Assembly (NCBI RefSeq): GCF_000972845.2
Contig: NC_040033.1
Location: 3,438,241 to 3,502,240, forward strand
Reading direction: 5' to 3'
Length of the DNA: 64,000 bases
From: Larimichthys crocea
Lineage: Eukaryota > Chordata > Actinopteri > Sciaenidae
In this document: piece after piece, positions 49,196 through 59,872 of the stretch
Numbering within the stretch: position 1 is the stretch's first letter
How the letters are laid out: every line of letters begins with the position of its first letter
The notes under the pieces: model-generated
Told to the model about the DNA's origin: nothing
The model's input: only the letters and a program-made list of their open reading frames with translations
Database searches by the model: none
Translations under genes and position numbers: made by a program

Positions 49196-50865
49196 CTGGC
49201 TAACAAAGAATCCACAGGGTCTCTTTTGCATAAATACTCTCTGTGCCTGTGCAACACCACGAGTCACAGAATGCTCCACGCCAAGCCAACACAGTCTCAA
49301 CAGCACGGTCTGGTGTTGCAATCTGCACAACAGCCCTGCTACTTATGCATATGTAGGGCCGTGAGTAACCATTCTTTTTGTTACACATGAGTTGTTTTGT
49401 CTGTAAAATGTTAGAACATTGTGAACATGTGGATCAAAGCCCAAGATGACGCCCTCAAATGTCTTGTTTTGTCCACAAACCAAATATCTTCAGTTTACTC
49501 TCATGGAGGATGAAAGAAACCAGAGAATAATCACGTCAGAAGTTGGAATCAGAGAAGTTTGACTTATTATTCAAACCAATTTAGCAGTTGACAACTAATC
49601 AATCAATTTATTAATCATTGCAGCTCTAGACATATGCTCCTCCTGATCTCCCACTTAGCAGATTAATGCATGAAAAATGAATAAAACTTCAGCTCCAAAG
49701 TGTTCTGAAAGGTGATTTAGCATTGCATGTACACATACATAAATAAACAGAGCACTGATTCTTGAAAAAAAAGTCTTAAATCCATTGAGGACTGGAGGCA
49801 TACAGTATATTAACAGCTAATGAGCATCTGCATGGTTGAGTTTCATATTCATCAGTGAGTAATCCCTTCAATTCATCTATTCAAACTCTTTCCCATTCAC
49901 TTCCTGACCACTGCTTCAACCGGCCAATCATTTGTTCCCTTCATCCTCCACTAATCCAAGCATGCACTTTTGCATCCATTCATCTCTTAATCTATGCATC
50001 CAAGTCTTCCCAGCGTTCTCCCCCAATGGCACTGGTGTCACGAAGAGTTAACAGTATTCCCTTTGAATGCCACTCAGCCTCTTCCCGGTGTAGCAGCCGC
50101 TCAGGATTATTAGGGGCCCTCATTAAAAGATGATGTAAGACCACTGGAAGGCCAGCGTCGAACTTCCCTCTCACTTTCTATTTCTGTCTTACCTTCACAC
50201 ACTCACTGACACACACACACACTCGAACACTCACTCACTCAATCACACTTTAACATCTTTTTATGCTGCCCATAATCTGTAAGCAGAATATGCTAATGGA
50301 ACATGTTGCATTTTTATTAAAATGACTGTGGTGTTAATTTAATAGCTGATAGATGATACATCGCAAGTTATGACTGACACTTTTCACGAGCCAGACATTA
50401 GTGTCATGTTGAATTGCTTCATTGACACATTTCAATCAAAGCCTTGTTGTTATGTTGTGCTGCATTCCAAACAGTTCTGATTGAGCTGACTCATAACAGA
50501 ACATAAGTATTCAGGACAGGACAGTGTTCAGCTGCTAACCTTGGCACGGATCTCAGGGGCGCCCCGACTGCTCTCCAAAAATGGATCTAATCAATCACAG
50601 TCACATGACAGTCAGTCATTTTCAAACTTTTTTGTTCATTTATTATTTGTTGCTCAGATGTCATATGACACCTAGACACAATATATGTCTGTTTGTGCCT
50701 TCAGCAGTTTATGTATTATACATAGTTTGTATTGTCTGATTCTTTGCTTCCATCTGCTGCACATCAGTGCACACCTGCAGACTTTTTTCACTCAGATTAT
50801 TTCATTCAATTCAGACTTTTTTCATCCACATTTTTTGAATTTCAGGTTGCATTTCTTCCTTAAGT

Positions 50866-51795
50866 CTGTCTCCAGCATTTCTTTTTTCTTCCAAAGGGGC
50901 ACAGAGGGGTATGGAGGTTCTATACGGGGTGTAGGAGCAAGACTGTGGAGAGATTTCCTTGAAGAAAAACTCAGTAAAATATGATCATAGGATAAATAAA
51001 GGTTTGTTAACTTTAGGTTTCATGTGGGACATGGACAGCAGGACATTTTGAAGTTTAAGAGCATAAATAGTCGTTTCATGTGCAGACCTCCTGGCCTCTG
51101 CAGGGATGACTAATCAATCACAGATGACTTCTCTGGAAGTCTTAAGTCTAAAGACTTAAACATTTGAACTGCTTTCACAAGAATGTATCAAAGATCAACT
51201 TCTGACTATAAGCTATCACAAAATGACTTAACACATTGGTGTGTATACACACCATTTGGTGATTTGATGGTGATACACTCCCTGAGTTCATTCTCAGAGT
51301 GGGTGGAGCAGTAATTGCACCTGGGCCGGGACTATCAGTAAGTAAAAGATACAAAAAAATTACAAGAACGCATTAAAACGAAGGCTCATGTCATTATGGG
51401 TTATGGCTATGGTTAGCATTCAGATTTATGTATTTTAATTACTGATTTAATGCACCAAATGGCGAGCATGCCTGGCGACCCAAATCACCCGTGATGTCTG
51501 TTGGGTCCAGCTAAAATACTAAACAGCAACATGCTCATGGAGGATCTTCCAGCAGCGACTTCTATATCTGCTTGTGAACGTCTAACCTCCAGCGCGAGGC
51601 CTTTGTGCTGTTTGGGACAATAATTCCTGTCACAGTTGTGACTGCAGAGCCTCATCCAGCTCAAAGGTGAGACGAGCACCACAACAAACTCACAGAATGA
51701 TGGAACACTCTCCAGATGAAGACGTCAACGACTAACGTGTTGTCTAGAAACGTAGCATCGTGTGTACGCGCTATGCATGGCATAAAAACTGCAGC
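50866..51795 (-). repeat. Right arm of the 4.2 kb inverted repeat
   Basis: 930 bp reverse complement of 47585-48512. The inner end begins CTGTCTCCAGCATTT and the outer end is CATAAAAACTGCAGC. It repeats the palindrome GGTGTGTATACACACC at 51238-51253. Open frames in the two arms (such as 51485-51682 on the minus strand) are matched only because the DNA is duplicated. Confidence 0.9.
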
Positions 51796-51807
51796 CTTTT
51801 CTTAAGT

Positions 51808-51939
51808 ATATTTCCATCCATTGTCTATGTTTTCATAAGACTATAATCACCTGAAAAAGAGATGCAGTGTGTTTTTATATCTACAGAAGCAGCAGGTCCT
51901 CTTCCATGATGTCATTATGTTTCTGCAGTAGCCCAAACT
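51808..51939 (-). mobile_element. Internal fragment of the CAGTGTGTAGGATT MITE
   Basis: TCCATTGTCTATGTTTTCAT, then ACTATAATCACCTGAAAA, then TTATATCTACAGAAGCAGCA, GGTCCTCTTCCATGATGTCA and CTGCAGTAGCCCAAACT follow, in reverse, the middle of the teleost MITE whose termini are seen at 21314. It begins within about 15 bp of the inverted-repeat arm and stops where the next element begins. Confidence 0.65.
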
Positions 51940-51941
51940 CT

Positions 51942-52325
51942 GTGTTGCCAACTCCTCAGTAGACAAAGTAGCTATTGGCTGTCCTAAAAGTCACTCGAAG
52001 TTGCTAAATGACGTCATCGCTTAATTTGCACAATTGGCCATGTGCATGTAATTGTAATGGGGGCTATAGGAGAGAGGAGTAAGACATAAAAATGAGTAGC
52101 ACCCTAACTATGATTAGAACTACAAATTGAATTTTCCTCTGGGATGAGCCAGCGGTGGATTCATGCATGTGTGATTTGCAGTCTGGATGTGGAGGAGTCA
52201 TCATCTCCTGCTCTGACTGCAACTGGGAGGGACCGTCCCCAGTAACACCAGAAAAAGTCAAAAGATTTGTCACTAGTCGCTTTAAAAAAAAAAAAAAAAA
52301 GGTTGCTACGTTGGCAATACTGCCC
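51942..52325. mobile_element. Short TIR element with TGTTGCCAAC ends
   Basis: GTGTTGCCAAC near 51942 is mirrored by GTTGGCAATACTGCC ending near 52325. The interior holds GTCCTAAAAGTCACTCGAAG, GGTGTTACTGGGGACGGTCC (minus strand) and an A18 run at 52285-52301. I recognise the AGCGACTTTTT/TCTGGTGTTACTGGGG type as a common fish element. The 200-codon minus-strand frame across it contains a poly-Phe run from the A-tract and is not a gene. Confidence 0.55.
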
Positions 52326-53503
52326 AACCCTGGGTTGTTGTTACCATCTGGAGTGTTGATGTCTGCTACACCTACAGTCTGTAGTTGTACCTGATGTTGG
52401 CGATGGGTGGGAAAATATCCATGATTTCCAAGAATTGTGTATTCATTAGACGGGCTGTTTGCTGTATTCAGACGTCTGTTCTTCCACAATCTACCAAACT
52501 TAAGATTCAGAAGCGAGTAGTTCTCTCTGCTTTTGGACACTAAAAATAGGAAATATGGAACAATATGGAAATGAGAGAACAAAATGCAACAATTGAGCAA
52601 AAGGTCTTGTATTGTTGGGCCAAAATGTGTATTCATGACTCTCTGTTCCTCCTTAAACTGAGACATTTTGCTTCAGAGTAAACTCAACAAATTCAACTGT
52701 AGAAAACTGCAGTGAGGAAAATGACCTTGCACATACAAAGAAATAGTAACATTCCAAACCATAAAAAAGTGGAAAAACCCTGAAATCTATTGCGGAAATT
52801 CCTTTGTTTGCAATGAGAGCCTCTTATTCTTATTTAAAGCAAGTAAGATGGCTGCTATGTTGTTGTATTATGTTGTTCTACTTGCTTTTTTGAAATAATT
52901 TTTTTTTTTAAAGTTTATTTGCATGTGAAATGTGAAATTTGGTCCAAAATTTTAAGGTAAATTTCACTAAACAGCTACTTTAGTCATGAACAATGGGAAG
53001 AACAAGGAATCAAGCTATTACAAATAATTACTTGAAATGATTTTTTTCTGCAGCACAGACTACTCTGTGACAATATGAGTCAACGCCACAGCTAGAACAT
53101 TACTGAAATAACGCTGAAGGTGACATTTGGACTGTGGCTTCATTGTCCTCTCTCTATGAACTAAACAAAGATAACACCTGATACAATCCTTCTCAATCAG
53201 AACGCTGAAAACAAACCATGATGCAAATATCAAAGGTGTATTATATATTTTGCTTGCACGTGGCAGATGCCTGCGCCACACTGTGCCTCTCAGCTGCTTT
53301 TGTGTATCCCCTGTTGTATTTGTTTTGTTACTTGGGAATACATTACATATTCACATTTCTGCGGCAAGAGAATCCTTTGAATATTATAAGGCAGGGAGCT
53401 GTCTGAGTTGATCAAATATTGCCCTGCAGTCGTTTCTTTATACAAGCCGGGGTTTTATTTCTGATTCACTCTGGTGCTTTTTCGAGAAGACAGAGAATAC
53501 GTT

Positions 53504-53597
<94 letters not shown>

Positions 53598-54344
53598 GTG
53601 TAAGAGTATATGCAAAGCATGAGTGAGTGCATGTTTGTACTTGAGCAGGGTGCAAATGGAGGCCCGGAAAATCTTTCATCTGACTAATGCATAATTAATG
53701 TCCAGTGTGTTTGCAGTAATTGTGGTACTGTGTCGCCCTGTGTACCATGCCTGATAAATGACTATTTGTCCCTCAGCCCAGAATGTGCTGGCTCAAACAT
53801 GCATGTGCTTTTCAAACATCTGGGGAAGGAAAACAGTCAGTTTGTCAATCGGCTGCAGGGTTACAGTTTTACCGAAAACCTTTGACCTGTTAAAAGAGCT
53901 TATTTACTGCTACTTACTGTACATAATGCGAAGGCTGTGCACACAGTTTTTTAATTAAATATCCAAAACATGTCTCTGCTTCTCTTGACTTTCCTGTTTG
54001 AATGCATGGTTTTCACAATATCTGCCGTTCCTGCTCACAAATTAGACATAACCATCTGCTACCTGAGTTAAGAATTCAGACTGTTCTTGGTTCTCGTGCT
54101 TTGATTTTAAGAGCTCTGTGCTCCTGTTGACTTTGCACAGCAACACCTGCAAGAGATCCTCCTGAAACCAATTAGAACTCATAAACACAGCTTGGATGCA
54201 GCTCAGTCCCTTTTTAAGATCATCAAGATCAAGATGACTTTTTGCTGACAGGACTGTGTTAGGCAAAAATCAATGCTGAGTAAGTAACTTACACATACAG
54301 CCGATGTATTATTCATTCTAGAGATGCGCAATATACATCCAATT
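52326..54344. other. Non-coding stretch with long GT repeat
   Basis: Only the microsatellite at 53509-53601 was recognised. The stretch 53640-53760 holds CTAATGCATAATTAATG, a cluster of homeodomain-like cores in otherwise unique sequence. No exon was found. Confidence 0.45.
53509..53601. repeat. (GT)n microsatellite, 93 bp
   Basis: Longest simple repeat in the window, with two TTTGTG interruptions. Open frames encoding Val-Cys or Thr-His runs here are artefacts. Confidence 0.97.
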
Positions 54345-54790
54345 CAAGTCAATGAATTATTGTGTTAACAGCAAACGGGAACCTCCATGGCTGTGAAATG
54401 AAGCCATGCAGGTGCCATGCAAGTGTCCAAAACCTGCAGTTCCTCAAACGACCATTTGGGGACTCTAGAAGTGAGTAAGTGTCCATAGATTCACAGCAGA
54501 AATAAACATGTTTACAGCCTGGTACAAAAAACTGTTTTGGTCTCTATAGTTAATTTCCCTGTTCACGACAACTGTACTAAGTGGCCTCTTTGGTTGACAG
54601 GTAGGTAAAATTACATGTGGCTTGCCTGCCTCAGCTCCACCCATGATCCACGTCTTTGTCAATTTATTAGATGAACTGGGAGGCAGCAGGGGCGGGACTG
54701 CCAAGAATGTGGCGGAGGAGCCACCACACTCCGTGGGTGATGTAACGGATACTACGTCCATATTTATACTCTTTATGGTCAACTATAGTA
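54345..54790 (+). repeat. Dispersed repeat 'family A', copy 3
   Basis: The most complete copy. It joins the middle block shared with copy 2 (GTTTACAGCCTGGTACAAAA, GACAACTGTACTAAG) to the right block shared with copy 1 (TTGACAGGTAGGT, CCTCAGCTCCACCCA, GGAGCCACCACA, GTGGGTGATGTAACGGATAC). The end, TACGTCCATATTTATACTCT then TTATGGTC, is the usual terminus. The copies at 12296 and 13715 are therefore different deletion derivatives of one consensus. No coding capacity. Confidence 0.75.
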
Positions 54791-57024
54791 ATAATATATT
54801 TTTTTCAGAGCTATGATCAGAGCTGTGGAATATTGAATCATCCATCACTGCTCACTAGTTTTTTGTCTTTTATACCCTTCATAAACTACAAGTTATAAAC
54901 TTCTCGGTTATTGGTAACGAGAAGCAGGTAATTCTGGTTATCATAATGGCTGAAAGAAAATTCAGAATGTGCATCCCTAATTAATTCTGCTCCCAATAGT
55001 GTCCACTGCATAGAAAATAAGTGATGCTGCCCTTTGGACTGATAAAACAAACCAACCTGTGAAAAATCGATACGTTCGCCTTATATTCCAGACCACTACA
55101 GTACAAAACTTCAGAACTTTACTGCCCATATCCATCCCCACATCAGTGACTGCAGCTTTTCCGTTCATCAGATTTGTTGACACGTGTATACAGAAGCACT
55201 TCCACGCAGCCTTGTGTAAATGAATGCGTTCACTTTCTGCTGTCATTGAACAGCAGCAGAGAAATAAGCAAGGCTTCATGGATGCCACTGGTTGCAGTTC
55301 CGCTCCATTATTATCCAGGTGATGAACACTGATGGCAGTGACCCATGGTCAATGCATGTTTCTTTGGTTTTCTTCTCATCAACATGCTTTCAATAGGTAA
55401 ATCACAGTGAACTCATGCAATCATGAAGAAAATACAGACCAAGGGCCAAACTATGCCCCAAAGACACTCCTGGTATAATACAATTTTCTGATTATACAAC
55501 CTCATGAACTCTTGTGTTTTATTTACTTTACCAGACCAGTGATCTGTCTGTGAAAAATGTCTAGAGGTTACCTGAATCAATTTGTATATGTCTTGTATAT
55601 ATATGTCAACTTCTTTAAGCTTTCCCTGAAAATCTCAGCCTGTGTGACACAGTTGATGAATACAGAGAACATTTTGACACACAAAGCCTTTGTCCTTGCT
55701 CAGTTTCTTGTTTTATTCCATTTAATTTGTCAGGTTTATCTAGCACATGTAGATACAGAACTGTGTATTTTGTCTCTATGTGAAATGTAACCTTGGGCGT
55801 ACAACTTAAATTCTGCCTTTCCTCTTGTCATCGTAATGTGCTGCATGTGCTTCAGAAACCACAACACTACCAACTGAGGCTCCTGGTAATAGCAATATTC
55901 AGTGCTTGCATGCGCATGTTGTCTTGCCCTCTTCCGTGGATCAATAATCCATTTAGAGGATTTTCATTTTAAAACGGTTAAGTCATTTTCATCCCAAAGC
56001 GGAGTTTATTCAGTTTGACACTGTGGTTTAAACATTAAATTAAAGAAAGGAGGAATGCAAACACCTCACCATGGAAACTAAAGAAACCTTAGTGGATTCA
56101 AATAAAATGACCAACACTTACAGATGTAGCAACTCAAAAGTTCCTGTGTTTCCGTGACGGTCCTTGGCTGGTCCTTGACTGTTCCTTGACTGGTCCTTCG
56201 CAGGTCCGTGACGGTAATGTAATCCCCCACAATGACGTAGTCAGTGAGGCCCCGACTGGAAACGCCCCTAAGCAGTCTGGGTGAAAACCAGCTGCAATGC
56301 CTCATTTGTCCACGGGGAGGAGCAGTGATGTTCTGCTCTCACCGTAGACTGTCTAAACTAAGACACATCTGAACAGATACTGCTGAGACAGAGCACAATC
56401 ATTGATATGGTTAGTGGTGCAAAGGATCATCATGATCCGTTCATATCGCCCCGCTCAGCACCAAGTGTTCCGTGGATCGGTTGATGGAAAAAAAAAGTTG
56501 TGATAAGATAACACTGAGGCACCGCTGCAGCCGCTCGCATCCTCAACTCTGTCACGCACAACAACAACATGCCAACATAAAGTTGTTATCAAAGAAAAAT
56601 CTGCTTGTAATGTCCGTTTTTGTAACTGTTTTTTAAAAGTTATATCTGTCTGATGCTTTCTGAAGCCTGCAGTATCAAGTATGAGTATTTATTCCTCCGA
56701 ATGCCATAGTGGCCATATTGATGGTACAGTATACAGTATGATGGATACTGATGTCCAGCTGTGGCTTTCACTACATGCAGATTAGGAGCGAGCGAGAGAG
56801 AGAGAAGAGACACTTCAGTAATTATGTAATACCACGAATACCTGGAGGATGACGTCTTTACTGCGTTTTACTGGCAGCTTTGTTGATATTATTATTTAGA
56901 TCGCGTCTGTAATGTATGATCTACAGTACTGTATAATCTCAAACGTAGATCAAACAGAAAATAGGACAAGAAGGGCTGTTAGTGTTTTGTTTTTTTTTGT
57001 TGTATTTTTTCATTCGGTTTTAGT
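54791..57024. other. Non-coding stretch with an 11-bp minisatellite
   Basis: Nothing gene-like. The minisatellite at 56151-56214 and an (AG)n patch at 56790-56806 are the only repeats assigned. CpG content rises around 56200-56340 and 56520-56570. Confidence 0.45.
56151..56214. repeat. Period-11 minisatellite (TCCTTGACTGG)
   Basis: About six units of 10-11 bp: TCCGTGACGG, TCCTTGGCTGG, TCCTTGACTGT, TCCTTGACTGG, TCCTTCGCAGG, TCCGTGACGG. The two outermost units are identical to each other. Confidence 0.85.
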
Positions 57025-57745
57025 GTGTTCGTGAACAGGAGGGTGACTTATTGACTATGTTGTTATTTTTGTTCATCCCATAGGATAAATCCAGCATAAA
57101 TGAATTAAAGTGTAGGCTAAATGAAACTTCTTGAAGCAACAAGTTTTTTTTTTCCCCCGGAATTTTCATTTAGAAGAATTGAAGAATAACAACAGCAATA
57201 ATACCTCCTGTTGAATATTTGATCACAGTTTGATCGTTGTGTAATGCCATTTAAAGAGGGAGAATACCTGGTGATTAACAGCCCTTTGGAAGCCCTTTGT
57301 TATGACAGCTATTCAGTGCACGCATTAGGCCAGGTAAACCCCGCAAACACCTCATTAGCATTCTCATTGCTCAACCTTTTCTTTGTTACTACCGTTTGAC
57401 TACTGACCTTGTGATTTGAATGTGTTCATTAACAGGAGGATGACTCATTTACTGTATTTTCATTTCTGTTCATCCCATAGGCGTAAATGAAACTCCATGA
57501 AGCAAGAATCTTTTTTTTCAATTGTTATGTATAAACTGTGATCAAATATTCAACAGGAGGTATTATTGCTGTTGTTATTCTTCAATTCTGCTGCAGCGGA
57601 ATAAACAGACTTTTAGGGGGAAAAAACACTTGTCTCTGCAGCTCTATGTCGCGCACAACAACAACAAGCCCTCCCCTCCAAATAAACAAATAAAAGCCCA
57701 TTACTGTAAGCGCAAACAAAAGGTTGAGCAACGAGAATGCTAATG
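57025..57745. repeat. Cluster of overlapping direct and inverted repeats
   Basis: Direct pair: 57025-57153 and 57421-57519 (GTGTTC, AACAGGAGG(G/A)TGACT, GTTCATCCCATAGG, TAAATGAAACT, GAAGCAA). Inverted pair 1: 57138-57231 and 57533-57634, whose core ATTGAAGAATAACAACAGCA through AATATTTGATCACAGTTT is almost identical. Inverted pair 2: 57352-57380 and 57717-57745 (CATTAGCATTCTC(A/G)TTGCTCAACC, quoted in part as CATTAGCATTCTC). The pairs interleave, so no single fold-back explains them. No coding frame is credible. Confidence 0.85.
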
Positions 57746-59799
57746 CAGTGTGTAAGCTACGTCATCTCCAGGTAGAACAACTGTAAAAAAGTTGTGAGAG
57801 AAGCGCCATCTCCTGGTCATACCCTGTAATTAAATGAATAGGTGGAGTTACAGTAAAAAATAGACACGCCCAGGAGAAGGAGGGGGGTCACTCCAGCCAC
57901 GGAACTTGGCAGGGAGTTGGCTGGAAGTCGGCTGCCATTCAGCTGGCTTTCAGCTTGAACGGGAACTTTTGAGTTGCGACTACTGTAGGAAGAGTTTACA
58001 GGTCTCATGTTAGATGCTAAAGGCATACATGGAAACAAAAAGAAAAATGTCATCAAACCCCGAAAAAAGAATTTTTTTACTCTATAACAATGAAAAACAC
58101 AACAGGCATGCTGCATATCAAAAGGTTTTGTAATTAAATAATGTAAGTTTAATTGGCTGTGTGCAATGTGCAACAACCACCAGCGGCAGCCAGCAGTTCA
58201 TTTATTGTAGAAAAAGAAAAGCAAAGCCCATTCCCAAAACTCAGTCTTTTTAACTGCATAATTTATTGGCCCGGCTTATGTAATAAAACCAATTTCCTAA
58301 ACAAAATAGAAGAAAAGCAAAAAAAAAAAAAAAAAAAGCAAAAATCTTATTACCTGCACTGCTGCGCCTTGGAGTGGAGTTGTAGATCTGCTGGTTGGAC
58401 CTGTGGTGACGAGGTTAGCACTCAGCCACAGCGAGCGGCCCAGGGGTGATGTATTTTTAGGGGAAGGGGGCAGTGCCTGAGTTGTGGTTCATTACCTCCA
58501 CCATGTGCTGATGTGACAGATGACACTTACCTGGAGAGTTGACCAGTTCCATCTGTAACATGTCAAAGCTGGAGCACCTGACGTACAAGAAACATTGCTT
58601 GTGTGGACTTTCGGTCAGACCATGACCACCTCTGCCCTTTAGTGCTCCAATGACACATGCCAATGTTCCCTTCTGCTCAAAAGCTAATTCTTTTCTTTGT
58701 TCCCCTCACATGTGGGTTCCAGGGAGGCCAGCAAGACTATTTTGAGTAATAGCGCTTGTCAAAAATTGTTGTTGTCCTTTACCCATCACCTGTCTAGCAA
58801 TGCACTAATTTTTTCTGCCATGCTTGTGAGGAGGTGGCCCACATGATTGCTTTTTTTGGTCTCTTCGGGATTCCAGCCAGGTCCCACGGGTGCAGGCCCA
58901 GACACTAGATGTTCCCTTGTGAGCTCCTGGCTCAGGTGAGCTGAGTCTCTCCCTCTCCTCCCATGCAATAATTCTGGTGGGGTCATTGTAGTATGCCATC
59001 CAGTCTACATGTGTCTTTTAGAGCACGATGGGAAGATGTAACCCTAGGAAGAAATCACCTGTTTGCCACCAACAACCTGTGATTGTGTGCACAACACAAA
59101 AAATTATTTGGTGTGTGATATAAACTATCTATTCTTATTAATAAGACTGTATAAAAATATTTTACTGTGAAGAATAAATGTTAAATCATTAGTTTCATTT
59201 AATTTACTGAATTTTATTTTCATTGTTCATTGCTGTTTGTGTTCTCCCAGCTCCTGAATGTACATTTGTTTTTTTTACTGTCATATGATTTTAAGATAAC
59301 TTTCACAATAGGGTTTGTGTATTGGGATAGACTCTCTAGCCATACTCTCGATAAACACATACTCAGCATATGAAGAATCTGTAGGGACCAAGATTTTTCT
59401 ATCACAAGCGATCCGGTCTGCAGTCCAGGCATTTACATTTAAACATATTAGAAAGTGGTGGAACGTATTTGCTGAAATACAATCTCAGAACTCATCGACT
59501 CATCTGAAAACAGTTTAGCGTCTTATTAGCTTTCTTCTTTAACCTGTTTGTCGAGGAATGTCTTTCCCATCAAGTTGCTAATCGGACTGCAGAGGTCAGA
59601 ATTCTTGGCCTGAATAAACGTAATATGTTTTCTGAATATCTGCTGGTTACTTTACATTGAAAGCCACAAAACATTTGCTGTTGCCCCCCACAGGCTAAAT
59701 TGTCATTAGACAATGAATTCTGAGATTGTATCCAACCTGACCGAGGAACGTGTTCGGATACCCAAAGAAAAGTGAAGGAAGTAGCTTATAGGTGGATGG
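57746..59799. other. Non-coding stretch, nothing assigned
   Basis: A20 run at 58319-58338. The blocks 58340-58480 and 58830-58990 are GC-richer than their surroundings and may be insertions of an unknown repeat. The minus-strand frame 58786-58986 has no recognised domain. Confidence 0.4.
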
Positions 59800-59872
59800 G
59801 TATCTGGGGTACTTTGCTCAAGCTTCCATCACTGTGACCCAGAACAGGATAAGTGGCAGAAAAATAGATTGT
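59800..59872 (+). repeat. Fish repeat tail fragment
   Basis: CACTGTGACCCAGAACAGGA followed by TAAGTGGCAGAAAAATAGA matches the GACCC..GGATAAGCGG..GAAAATGGA tail common to fish LINEs and SINEs. Only the tail remains. Confidence 0.55.

Larger units (their letters stand above)
48513..50865. other. Spacer of the 4.2 kb inverted repeat
   Basis: 2353 bp, holding a SINE fragment (48629-48745) and a family C fragment (49130-49195), otherwise unique-looking. The stretch 50260-50440 is AT-rich with several TAAT cores and TATGCTAAT, and could be regulatory. No transposase frame is present, which argues against a simple autonomous element with long terminal repeats. Confidence 0.5.

Noticed and set aside
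47585..51795. Maverick/Polinton-type element suggested by long terminal inverted repeats
   Set aside because: The interior is only 2.35 kb and has no polymerase, integrase, ATPase or capsid frame. The arms also differ in extent.
52064..52666. 200-codon minus-strand open frame, the longest in the window
   Set aside because: It crosses a short TIR element and encodes a poly-Phe run from an A-tract. There is no domain, and similar repeats are non-coding.
53419..53679. Val-Cys and Thr-His repeat proteins on both strands
   Set aside because: Direct translation of the (GT)n microsatellite at 53509-53601.
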